Source: Halobiforma nitratireducens JCM 10879
GTDB taxonomy: Archaea > Halobacteriota > Halobacteria > Halobacteriales > Natrialbaceae
Direction: 5' to 3'
Length of the DNA stretch: 46,270 bases
Assembly (NCBI RefSeq): GCF_000337895.1
Contig: NZ_AOMA01000011.1
Coordinates: 566 to 46,835 of the forward strand
Each line of letters starts with the position of its first letter. Position 1 is the stretch's first letter. Below, in pieces: positions 9,816 through 17,853 of the stretch. The notes below the pieces were generated by a model. The model saw only the letters and a list, made by a program, of their open reading frames with translations. It was not told where the DNA came from and ran no database searches. The position numbers were made by a program, and so were the translations under genes.

Positions 9816-10883
9816 ATGCGCGCAGCAGTTCTCGAGGCGTACGGCGAGCCGCTGTCGATCGAGTCCGTCGACGATCCCGACCTCGAACCGCACGGCATCG
9901 TCGTCGACGTCGAGGCCTGTGGCATCTGTCGCAGCGACTGGCACGCCTGGCAGGGACACGGCGAGTGGGCCGACGATCGGGTGCCGATCGGACAGATACT
10001 CGGTCACGAGCCCGCCGGTCGCGTCGTCCGTACGGGTGATCGAGTCGACTCGCTGGAGACCGGCGACCGGGTCGCAATCCCGTTCAACCTCGGTGAAGGG
10101 TCCTGTCGGCACTGTCGAAACGGCCACGGAAACGTCTGCCTCGACGGGTACGCGCTCGGATTCGAGCCGGACGTTCCGGGCGCGTTCGCCGAGCGAGTGC
10201 ACGTCCCGCACGCGGAGTACAACGTGGCGACGCTTCCGGAAGGAGTGTCCGCGACCGACGCGGCCGCACTCGGGTGTCGGTACGTGACGGCGTTTCACGC
10301 GCTCGCTCACCGCGCCGACGTCCGCCCCGGGGACTGGGTCGCGGTCCACGGCTGCGGCGGTCTCGGGCTCGCAGCGGTCCAGATCGCCTCGGCACTCGGC
10401 GGCCGGGTGGTCGCGGTCGACGTTCGGGACGAGCCGCTCTCGATGGCCACGGACCTGGGTGCCGAGGAGACGGTGCGAGCCGACCGAACCGATGTCCCGA
10501 ACGCGATCCGCCGCTCGACCGACGGCGGTGCTCACGTCTCCGTCGACGCGCTCGGACGCGCCGAAACCTGTCGTACCAGTCTCGAATGTCTCCGAGCCCG
10601 CGGGACCCACGTTCAGGTCGGGCTGACGACCGACGCCGAACGTGGCGAAGTGTCGCTGCCGATCGACGAGATCACGCGCTGGGACGTGTCGTTCGTCGGC
10701 TCGCGGGGAATGCCACCCTCGAAGTACGGCGAGTTACTCGGGATGATCGACGCCGGCCGGCTCGATCCCTCCCAACTGGTAACTCGAGAGGTCGGCCTCG
10801 CGGACGTGTCGGATCGACTCGCTGCGATGACGAGCTACGAAACGCGTGGAATCGAGGTCGTGACAGAGCTTTCCGGATCGTGA
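9816..10883 (+). CDS. Zinc-dependent alcohol dehydrogenase (medium-chain family)
   Basis: A 355-aa NAD(P)-dependent dehydrogenase. Catalytic-zinc residues are Cys in A-C-G-I-C-R-S-D and the G-H-E motif. The structural zinc lobe reads E-x2-C-x2-C-x7-C, with Glu where most relatives have the first Cys; the Sulfolobus solfataricus ADH has the same Glu substitution. The Rossmann nucleotide loop is G-C-G-G-L-G-L-A, followed by V-V-A-V-D at the strand end, whose Asp favours NAD. The ATG at 9816 has a TATA-like cgcttaac 29 nt upstream. The oxidised alcohol is not identifiable. It stands alone between the zinc protein and pantoate kinase. Confidence 0.9.
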   Translation: MRAAVLEAYGEPLSIESVDDPDLEPHGIVVDVEACGICRSDWHAWQGHGEWADDRVPIGQILGHEPAGRVVRTGDRVDSLETGDRVAIPFNLGEGSCRHCRNGHGNVCLDGYALGFEPDVPGAFAERVHVPHAEYNVATLPEGVSATDAAALGCRYVTAFHALAHRADVRPGDWVAVHGCGGLGLAAVQIASALGGRVVAVDVRDEPLSMATDLGAEETVRADRTDVPNAIRRSTDGGAHVSVDALGRAETCRTSLECLRARGTHVQVGLTTDAERGEVSLPIDEITRWDVSFVGSRGMPPSKYGELLGMIDAGRLDPSQLVTREVGLADVSDRLAAMTSYETRGIEVVTELSGS

Positions 10884-10946
10884 AGCGACGGCGGCGCAAC
10901 CTCGAAATCTTCAACGTTTTACCGTTCGGGACGAAACGGCGGGGTA

Positions 10947-11780
10947 ATGCGCGACGAGGCGACAGCGTTCGTCCCCGGACACATTACGGGCTTTTTCAGC
11001 GCCCACTCCCACGACGATCCCACGAAGGCGGGCTCTCGAGGGGCCGGACTCACGCTCACCGACGGCGTCGAGGTACGGGTCGAACCCGCGAGCGCAAGCG
11101 AGTCGACGGTCGTCCTGGACGGTGAGGAGATCGAAATCGAGCCGGTCGAGACGGTGCTCGAGACGCTCGACGCGCCTGCACGGGTCGAGGCGGAATCTGA
11201 CCTGCCCCTGGGCGCTGGCTTCGGCATCTCGGGGGCGATGGCACTCGGGACGGCACTGGCCACGAACCGCGTCTTCCAGCGCCAGCTCTCGACGAACGAA
11301 CTGGTGACCATCGCCCACGGTGCCGAGGTGCAGGCAGGAACGGGGCTGGGCGACGTCGTCGCCCAGGCTCACGGCGGGATTCCGATCCGGCTCGAGCCGG
11401 GCGGACCACAGGACAACAAGCTCGACTCGATCCCTGCTCGAGCCCGAGTCGAGTACGTCTCCTTCGGGGAGCTGTCGACGACGGAGGTGCTGTCGGGTGA
11501 CACCGACCAACTGACCGAGGCGGGTCGAACTGCCCTCTCCCGGGTCGTCGAAGAGCCGACGCTGCTCTCTTTCATGTATGCGTCGCGGCTGTTCGCCCGC
11601 GAAACGGGGTTGTTGACCGACCGCGTTGCGGAAACTATCGCCGACGTGGCAGACGAGGACGGACAGGCGTCGATGGCGATGCTCGGCGAGACGGTCTTCG
11701 CGCTTGGCACCGGACTCTCCGACGCTGGGTACGACCCGTCGGTCTGTGCGACCCATCCCGCGGGCGGAGTACTCAAGTAG
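10947..11780 (+). CDS. Pantoate kinase (GHMP family)
   Basis: A 277-aa GHMP kinase that phosphorylates pantoate to 4-phosphopantoate, the archaeal detour in coenzyme A synthesis. Features: N-terminal F-V-P-G-H-I-T-G-F-F, the ATP-binding loop P-L-G-A-G-F-G-I-S-G-A, and a C-terminal G-x-G-L-S-D-A-G-Y segment ending in H-P-A-G-G-V. This short length and the P-G-H-I-T-G-F-F signature separate it from mevalonate or homoserine kinases. A TATA-like cgttttacc lies about 29 nt upstream. The next enzyme of the route, phosphopantothenate synthetase, is encoded at 15358, beyond an unrelated 2.9-kb gene. Confidence 0.9.
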   Translation: MRDEATAFVPGHITGFFSAHSHDDPTKAGSRGAGLTLTDGVEVRVEPASASESTVVLDGEEIEIEPVETVLETLDAPARVEAESDLPLGAGFGISGAMALGTALATNRVFQRQLSTNELVTIAHGAEVQAGTGLGDVVAQAHGGIPIRLEPGGPQDNKLDSIPARARVEYVSFGELSTTEVLSGDTDQLTEAGRTALSRVVEEPTLLSFMYASRLFARETGLLTDRVAETIADVADEDGQASMAMLGETVFALGTGLSDAGYDPSVCATHPAGGVLK

Positions 11781-12096
11781 CGCGGACCTGACGGATTCCG
11801 AACATTCTCGACAGCAATCAGGGATTTTGACGTAACGTTTTTCTAGTTATATACTTATTCTGCCGTTCTTATAAGGGAGTTTATTTTTTGACCGGTGGTA
11901 ACTGACGACGATAATTGTGCAACCACCACACAACGTCGCCGAGGCAGTCGGTTTCGATCATCCGTGCTGTAGTGGTTGAACACACCCGTCTAACAGAGGT
12001 GACTCTTCAGAATACGTTACAGCATATACATAATATAATGGACTCATGGCCGAAGGTTTATTGTAGTACGTCATAGTTATGCGCCCGAGTTTAGGA
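11781..12096 (+). other. AT-rich intergenic region with inverted repeat
   Basis: This 316-bp gap is far richer in A/T than the flanking genes, with runs such as ttttctagttatatac and catatacataatataatg. It contains an 11-bp inverted repeat with one mismatch (11920-11930 and 11968-11978, spacer 37 nt). No open reading frame of coding character is seen. The 3' end (about 12055-12064) supplies a TATA-like box for the next gene. Confidence 0.5.
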
Positions 12097-15000
12097 ATGT
12101 CAGTCGCAAGCGAGATTCACCAGAGCTTATATCGGCTCTACGAGCACTACGTTGGGGAACCGGACTCGGGGAAGGACGTATACGGCTACTGGCTGTTCAT
12201 TCTCGGCTACATCATCGGTGCCGCGGGGATCGTCGCGTTCATCATCGGCTACGGTGGCAGCATCGCCGAGGAGATGCTGATCCGCATCTCCGGCGTCGCG
12301 GCGTCTACCGGACTCGCGCTCTGTCTGTTCGGGATCGGACTGATGCTCCCGATGCGAAAGCGCGGGGTTCAGGCGAGCGTGGTCGGGCTGTTGGTTTCGT
12401 TGGTCGGTGTCGTACTGTACGGGTACGTGTACCCGAGTGACTGGCGTCATCGGGGGGCTGGATACGACGTGGAAGTGATCGCGGTCTATGCCGCAGGAAT
12501 CGCGATCATCGCGGGCGTTGCGGCGCTCGTTCCCGTCCTTACGGGGCGGAAAGGGATGTTCGTCGAGGAAGAAGGAACGAGCGAGGACCCGCCGATCCTC
12601 ACCGGCGACGCGCTCACGGACGCGCAGTTCGCCGTCTTCCGGGACGAGCACGGCGATTGGAAGTGGAACGTGCTTCACCGCGAGGCGCTTGCAACGAGCA
12701 ACGATAGCGCGGTCACGCGCCCGGAGGCTCGCGAGGGAATCGAACGAGTCAAGTCCCAGATCAGTTCGGCCGGGCTGATGGAGCTGACGACCTCGGCGTT
12801 CCGACTGTACGAGGATCGAGACGGGACCTGGCAGTGGACGCTCGCACGCGACGACGGGAGCGTCGTCGCTAACTGTGGGCGTGAGTTCGACCGCCGGGAC
12901 GGTGCCGAAAAGTCAGTGAGCTTCCTGAAAGATCGTGGCCCCGAGGCCGACGTCATCGAGATCGAGGGTGCCGCGTTCACCTACGCCGAGGAACGTGGCA
13001 AGTGGTACTGGCAACTGGTCGACGACGATCACAACCAGCTCGCTGGCCACGAATCCGGGTTCACCGATCAGGACGCTGCGGAGTCGGCGGCCCGAACCTT
13101 CGCCGAACGAGTCGACGACGCGCGACTGCTCGACATCGAGCATCTGGGCGTCGAACTCTACGAGGAGGACGCCGATCAGTGGACCTGGCGGTTCGTCGAC
13201 GACGCGGACGACATCATCGCGGACGCCGTCGCCAGCTACGACAGTCGACGCGAGGCCGAGGACGCAGCGGACGCGTTGCTTCCCGGTTTCGAGTCGGCGT
13301 CGGTAACCGTCGCCGGGGAGCCGACTTACGAGCTGTACGAGTCGGGCGAACACTGGCACTGGCGGCTCGTCGACGCCGGCGAGGATATCGTCGCCCGCGG
13401 ACCTGACGGCGTAGTGAATCACGATCGGATCGAGTGGGAGACGAAACAGTTCGACGCGAGCGCGAGCGACGCCGACGTCATCGAGATCGACGAGGCGGAG
13501 TACGAAGTGTACCCATCGGCGGCTGCCGGTGGAACCGGGGACGACTCGGACGACCTGCCGGCACGAGTCGAGGAACCTGCAGCGACCGACGGTGGGACCG
13601 AAGTTTCCTTCGACGAGGACGAGGCCGCCGATGGGCGCGACTGGCACTGGCGGCTCGTCACCGAAGACCGCGAGGTCGTCGCGGCAAGCACCGAACCTCA
13701 CACCGACTCCGAAGCGGCTGCCGCCGCGATCGAGCGGGTCCGCGAGCAGGCGAGTGAAGCCGACCTGATCGAGTTCGAACACGCCGCGTTCCAGGTCTAC
13801 GAGGCCGACTCCGGCGAGTGGCGCTGGCGGCTCATCGACGAAGACGGCAACGTCCTGGCCGACAGCGGCGAGGAGCACACGACCCGCAGCGAAGCCGCCG
13901 AGGCGATGATGACGCTGAAAGAGCAGGCCCCCGATGCCGAACTGCTCGAGATCGACACCGCCGCGTTCGAACTGTTCGTCAACGAGGACGACGAGTGGGG
14001 CTGGCGGCTCATCGACGAGGCCGGAAAGCTGGTCGCGGAAGACCCGTCGACCCATCCGACCCGCGGGGCCGCTCGCGACGCGATGAACCGTCTGCTCGAC
14101 CACCTCGATTCCGACGTGCGAACGATGGATCGGGCCGCGTTCCAGACGTACGCCGCCGAGGACTGGCACTGGCGGTTCGTCCTGCCATCCGGCGACATCG
14201 TCGCAGTCGACGACGAGTCGTATCCGACGCGGGACGCGCTGGTCGACGACCTCGAGTCGATCCGGCGGGACGCGACCGACGCACACCGTTCGACGATCGG
14301 CGACGCCACGGTTCAGCTCTACCGTAACGGCGACTGGACGTGGCGGCTCCTCGATCGGGACCGCGAGGAGATCGCGGACGCGACGGTTACCTACGAGGAC
14401 CGCGAGGCCGCGGTCGCACACGTCGACGACTGTCAGGCCCACGCCGCCGAAGCACCGATCTTCACCATCGAGGACGCGGCGATCCGCCTCGACGAAAGCG
14501 AAGGCAGCTGGCGCTGGGAACTGGTCGACGACGAGCGGACGGTACTCGCACACGGCGAGACCGAGGCCGACAGCAAGGACGCGGCGATCGATCGGATCGA
14601 CGAGGTCAAGAAACTCGCTCCGATGGCCGGCCGCGTCGACTTCGATGTCGCCTCGTTCGAACTCGTTGCCGACGAGGACGACCGCTGGCGCTGGCGGCTG
14701 ATCGACGAGGACGGGTACCCCGTCGCGAGTGGGACCGAAACCTACGACTCGAGCGAGGCCGCCCGCTCGGCCTTGGACGACGCCCGCGAGTTGATCGAGC
14801 GTGCGAGTATCCTCGAGATCGACAGCGTCTCGTTCGAGCTCCACACCGACGAGGACGGCTGGGTGTGGCGGCTGGTCGACGAGTTCGGCTCGACGATGGC
14901 CGAGAGTACCCAGACCTACGAGAACCGTACCGAGGCTCGCGAGGCGATGAACGCGGTGAAGTCTCACGCGCCCGACGGCTGGATCACGTTCACCGAGTAA
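12097..15000 (+). CDS. Membrane-anchored protein with 13 DUF1508/YegP-like repeats
   Basis: A 967-aa protein. Four transmembrane segments occupy about residues 27-155, starting with Y-W-L-F-I-L-G-Y. From about residue 188 to 922 there are 13 tandem repeats spaced about 60 residues apart, each with a W-x-W core followed by R-L-V/I-D-x-x-G/D, an A-x-S turn and a Glu/Ala-rich helix. The pattern matches the DUF1508 (YegP) beta-hairpin/helix motif, which usually occurs in one or two copies. Repeat 6 has a Gly/Asp/Glu-rich insertion of about 30 residues. Start 12097 is chosen because the conserved-looking helix begins there; an ATG at 12079 is possible. It separates the two CoA genes. The repeats probably face the cytoplasm or cell surface as a multivalent binding array; the ligand is unknown. 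Confidence 0.8.
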   Translation: MSVASEIHQSLYRLYEHYVGEPDSGKDVYGYWLFILGYIIGAAGIVAFIIGYGGSIAEEMLIRISGVAASTGLALCLFGIGLMLPMRKRGVQASVVGLLVSLVGVVLYGYVYPSDWRHRGAGYDVEVIAVYAAGIAIIAGVAALVPVLTGRKGMFVEEEGTSEDPPILTGDALTDAQFAVFRDEHGDWKWNVLHREALATSNDSAVTRPEAREGIERVKSQISSAGLMELTTSAFRLYEDRDGTWQWTLARDDGSVVANCGREFDRRDGAEKSVSFLKDRGPEADVIEIEGAAFTYAEERGKWYWQLVDDDHNQLAGHESGFTDQDAAESAARTFAERVDDARLLDIEHLGVELYEEDADQWTWRFVDDADDIIADAVASYDSRREAEDAADALLPGFESASVTVAGEPTYELYESGEHWHWRLVDAGEDIVARGPDGVVNHDRIEWETKQFDASASDADVIEIDEAEYEVYPSAAAGGTGDDSDDLPARVEEPAATDGGTEVSFDEDEAADGRDWHWRLVTEDREVVAASTEPHTDSEAAAAAIERVREQASEADLIEFEHAAFQVYEADSGEWRWRLIDEDGNVLADSGEEHTTRSEAAEAMMTLKEQAPDAELLEIDTAAFELFVNEDDEWGWRLIDEAGKLVAEDPSTHPTRGAARDAMNRLLDHLDSDVRTMDRAAFQTYAAEDWHWRFVLPSGDIVAVDDESYPTRDALVDDLESIRRDATDAHRSTIGDATVQLYRNGDWTWRLLDRDREEIADATVTYEDREAAVAHVDDCQAHAAEAPIFTIEDAAIRLDESEGSWRWELVDDERTVLAHGETEADSKDAAIDRIDEVKKLAPMAGRVDFDVASFELVADEDDRWRWRLIDEDGYPVASGTETYDSSEAARSALDDARELIERASILEIDSVSFELHTDEDGWVWRLVDEFGSTMAESTQTYENRTEAREAMNAVKSHAPDGWITFTE

Positions 15001-15044
15001 GCGTCGACTCCGGAGAACAGCACCATCGAACGACAGATTCGGAC

Positions 15045-15065
15045 ACGCCGTTTTTTTGCGGCCGG
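15045..15065 (+). terminator. Oligo-T terminator after the repeat protein
   Basis: Seven consecutive T residues (15051-15057) follow a GC-rich stretch 45 bp after the stop codon at 15000. Archaeal transcription commonly ends at such T tracts without needing a strong hairpin. Confidence 0.4.
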
Positions 15066-15328
15066 ACGTGGCGGTTGCACCGATCCTGACCAGGGACGGT
15101 AGCAGTCAACTGTGAGGGAACGACGGTGACAGTTGACGGCCGAGGCTGCGTCGCGGGGTTCACAGCCGGTACGAGGCGAATGCCACGGGGGTCGACCCCG
15201 AGGCAGTTGACATCGGGTGTTGTGCTCGATGTCGGAACGGGCAGCCGACTGATTTCCGGTCGGGTGAAACCTACCGAAACGAGAAACTGGTTGCCGCTAC
15301 CGGTGTCTCCGTCGGCATATCGGTCGGT

Positions 15329-15338
15329 TTTTTATTAC
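15329..15338 (+). promoter_or_regulatory. TATA-like box for leaderless GTG-start gene
   Basis: The T/A-rich decamer is centred about 25 nt before the GTG at 15358. The spacing predicts that transcription starts at or next to the start codon, giving a leaderless mRNA with a GTG start. Confidence 0.5.
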
Positions 15339-15357
15339 ACGTCTCCAGTCATCGTTC

Positions 15358-16134
15358 GTGAGCGATTACGACACCGTCTCGGCCGACGTCGAACACGAGG
15401 AGGAGATCCCGGAGGACCATCCCAGATACCAGGATCTGCTCACTCGCCACCGGATCGAGAAAGGCGTCGAAAACGGAATCACACACCTCCAGGGGATGCA
15501 CGCCGAGGGGCGTGGCAGCGCGTTCGATTATCTGCTCGGTGAGGAGACGATTCCGACCGCCGACGACGCCGAACGAGCCGCGGCAGCCCACCTCCTGTTG
15601 GCCGATCACCCCGTCCTCTCGATCAACGGTAACGTCGCGGCGCTGGTTCCCGGCGAGATGGCCACGCTTGCCGACGTCGTCGACGCCGACCTCGAGGTCA
15701 ACCTGTTCAATCGCACGCCGGAACGGATGGAAACCATCGCCGAACACCTGCGCGAACACGGAGCCACGGACGTGAAGGGGCTCGAGGCCGACGCACGCAT
15801 TCCGAACCTCGACCATCAGCGCGCGAAAGTCGACGAAGACGGGATTTACGCGGCCGACGTCGTCCTCGTCCCTCTCGAGGACGGCGACCGTGCGGAGGCC
15901 CTGGAGGGGATGGGCAAGACCGAGATCGTGATCGACCTCAACCCGCTCTCGCGGTCGCCACAGGTCGCGGACGTGCCGATCGTCGACAACATCATCCGTG
16001 CGATACCGAACGTGACTGACCACGCCCGGGAACTGGCCGATGCCGACGAGAAGCGGCTCCGGGAGATCGTCGACGAGTTCGATCGTGAGACAGCACTCGA
16101 GGCGGCTGAAGAACGGATTCGAAACGGGTTCTGA
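15358..16134 (+). CDS. 4-phosphopantoate--beta-alanine ligase (phosphopantothenate synthetase)
   Basis: A 258-aa archaeal enzyme that joins 4-phosphopantoate to beta-alanine with ATP, following pantoate kinase in CoA synthesis. The family signature is visible: N-terminal H-P-R-Y-x-x-L-L-x-R-H-R-I, G-M-H-A-E-G-R-G-x-A-F-D-Y-L-L-G-E, S-I-N-G-N-V-A-A-L-V-P, and I-D-L-N-P-L-S-R-S near the C-terminus. There is no ATG at the N-terminus; the GTG at 15358 fits the TATA-like box 25 nt upstream. Length is normal for the family. Its partner gene, pantoate kinase, lies 3.6 kb upstream, separated by the 13-repeat protein. Confidence 0.92.
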   Translation: MSDYDTVSADVEHEEEIPEDHPRYQDLLTRHRIEKGVENGITHLQGMHAEGRGSAFDYLLGEETIPTADDAERAAAAHLLLADHPVLSINGNVAALVPGEMATLADVVDADLEVNLFNRTPERMETIAEHLREHGATDVKGLEADARIPNLDHQRAKVDEDGIYAADVVLVPLEDGDRAEALEGMGKTEIVIDLNPLSRSPQVADVPIVDNIIRAIPNVTDHARELADADEKRLREIVDEFDRETALEAAEERIRNGF

Positions 16135-16640
16135 CCGGGTCGCCTGTCACCCTGCCGGCCGGGACGACGCCGTTTGCACCACTGGGAGCGGTGCTCGATT
16201 GCTGTCGGTGGCCACGGAACAGCGCATTACACGCTCTTTCATCGAATCGACATATATGTCCAGTCGGTAAAACCGGGGCTCGAGAACGTGTCAACACTGG
16301 ACATGTAGGGTCGACTGCCCGCCACCTACAGTCGAGGTCACGTCCGTCGATGTCGACGAGACGTGCTGGAACCGCGAGCGGTTCTTCGCAGTGACGGCCC
16401 GTCATTACTCGAGAGCTGGACCTGCCACACCGGGCCAGAGAGCGGGTGGCACGCTAGATCGGGTTCCTTCGAGCTCGCCCCGGAAATGTGTGTATTGTGA
16501 CGTGACCTGTGGGTCGAGCGCGGTCGGGTGGGAGTAACTCGGCCACGCAGTGCTGTCTCGAGTGGGGTTGATTTATGTCATTCGTCCATACATTTTTCCA
16601 TAGTTTTTTCTATAGTGAATTAGAAACTATCCGGAACGAC
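16135..16640 (+). other. 506-bp intergenic region with inverted repeats and a possible gene remnant
   Basis: There is no complete gene. A 12-bp inverted repeat with one mismatch (about 16253-16264 and 16296-16307) encloses a smaller hairpin cggt-aaa-accg. A short reading frame at 16328-16411 has coding-like composition but no start codon and soon turns non-coding, so it may be a gene relic. The 3' 80 bp are AT-rich and form the promoter of the FHA/vWA/kinase cluster. Confidence 0.5.
16600..16630 (+). promoter_or_regulatory. Promoter of the FHA/vWA/kinase cluster with flanking inverted repeat
   Basis: A TATA-like tctatagtg (16609-16617) sits about 28 nt before the ATG at 16641. It is bracketed by a perfect 7-bp inverted repeat, atagttt at 16600-16606 and aaactat at 16624-16630. 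A dimeric regulator bound there would cover the core promoter. The operator role is inference. Confidence 0.45.
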
Positions 16641-17660
16641 ATGCCAGAACAAACAAACCTCGAGTGTGTTTCGTGTGACACCTCGTTCGAACCGGGACCG
16701 AACGGCGGCTTTTGCCCGAGCTGTGACACGCCGCACCCGGACTACGCGGGTGGCGACGGAGATGGGGGCGAGGAAACGACTGAAGACGACTCCGAGTCGG
16801 CCGGTGAGGACGAACCCGAGGACGTAGTCGACGAAGCGGAAACGGACGAGAGCCAGGTCGACGACGACTCCGGGTCGGACGAACAGGAGGAACCGGCCGA
16901 GGAAAGTGAGTCGGACGACGAGTCCGTCGACGACGAACCCGAAGAAGGGGCCGCCGAACCGGAACCGGAACCGGAACCGGAGACGGAGGAAGACGACGCT
17001 GGCGAAGACCAACTGGAAGAAACCACCGACGAACCCGCCGGAGACGAGAGCGGGGTCGACGGCGACTCCGACACGGACCAGGCTGGCGAACCAGCGACAG
17101 TCGAGGACGACTCCGCGGCCGACGAAGACGCCGACGAAACCTGTCACGCGTGTGGCGCGGCGGTCGACGCGTCGATGGCGTTCTGCCCCGAGTGTGGAGC
17201 CGAACTCGAGGACGACGACGAGTCGGCGCTCACTGCCTGTCCGAGCTGTGAAAACGCGGTCGACGACGAGTCGTACTGTCCCAGCTGTGGGCTGCATCTC
17301 GACCCGATCCGGGAAGGCGAGGAGTCCGCCGAGAGTGTGTCTACGCCGGACGTTCCCGAGGAAGCCACGCTCGTCATCAACGGCGAGGAGTACACCTTCG
17401 GCGACGGCGACACGTTCGGCCGGCAGGACGGGGAGTGGCTCGAGGACCTCGTCGAAGCGAGCGGTGGTCGCGACGAGGTGACCTACGTCTCGAGCGAACA
17501 CCTCGAGTTCGCCGTCGAGGACGACGGCATCTACGTGGTCGACGTCAGTACGAACGGGACCAAACACAACGGAACGGAGATCGACGGCGCGTCGGCGAAA
17601 CTCGAGGACGGAGACACGCTCGAACTCGCCGACCGTGCGGAACTCGAAGTGACCCTCTAG
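16641..17660 (+). CDS. Zinc-ribbon and FHA domain protein
   Basis: A 339-aa protein. An N-terminal zinc ribbon (C-V-S-C and C-P-S-C, about residues 9-35) is followed by about 130 residues of disordered Asp/Glu-rich sequence including an E-P repeat, then two more zinc ribbons (C-H-A-C/C-P-E-C and C-P-S-C/C-P-S-C, about residues 170-215). A C-terminal FHA phosphothreonine-binding domain follows, with F-G-R, S-S-E-H-L and S-T-N-G-T (about residues 235-335). All FHA phosphopeptide-contact positions are present. Start 16641 is supported by the TATA-like box; the ATG at 16575 lies inside the promoter. It is the first gene of a co-directional set with a vWA protein, a kinase and a phosphatase, and likely reads a phosphorylated partner. 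The partner is unknown. Confidence 0.85.
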   Translation: MPEQTNLECVSCDTSFEPGPNGGFCPSCDTPHPDYAGGDGDGGEETTEDDSESAGEDEPEDVVDEAETDESQVDDDSGSDEQEEPAEESESDDESVDDEPEEGAAEPEPEPEPETEEDDAGEDQLEETTDEPAGDESGVDGDSDTDQAGEPATVEDDSAADEDADETCHACGAAVDASMAFCPECGAELEDDDESALTACPSCENAVDDESYCPSCGLHLDPIREGEESAESVSTPDVPEEATLVINGEEYTFGDGDTFGRQDGEWLEDLVEASGGRDEVTYVSSEHLEFAVEDDGIYVVDVSTNGTKHNGTEIDGASAKLEDGDTLELADRAELEVTL

Positions 17661-17853
17661 GAGACGAGGGGGCTGGACCGGACCGGACACGCGGTCCGAC
17701 TCCGACCACTGGCAACTCGATGCGGTTGGCGGGCGGCGAGTGGCGAGTGGCGAGCCGTACGGACCGGGAGCAGTCCGTCGGCCGTTCGGTCCCGTTCCGC
17801 TGTATCGCACAGTCACTCGAATCGGACGACGAACACACGACCCAACTGATCAC

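Larger units (their letters stand above)
15001..15357 (+). other. Intergenic region rich in palindromes before the phosphopantothenate synthetase gene
   Basis: The 357-bp gap has no coding-like frame. It holds the T tract at 15051, a perfect 9-bp inverted repeat (15105-15113 and 15129-15137, spacer 15), a third copy of CAGTTGAC at 15204-15211, and a 12-bp perfect palindrome ggggtcgacccc at 15188-15199. The TATA-like box for the next gene is at 15329-15338. Confidence 0.5.

Noticed and set aside
12913-14967. A 684-aa minus-strand frame across the repeat protein
   Set aside because: It mirrors the repeat structure of the plus-strand gene and has no independent motif or promoter.
12097-15000. 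Thirteen repeats as a DNA-level tandem repeat
   Set aside because: The repeats are clear in protein but strongly diverged in DNA; this is an old domain array.
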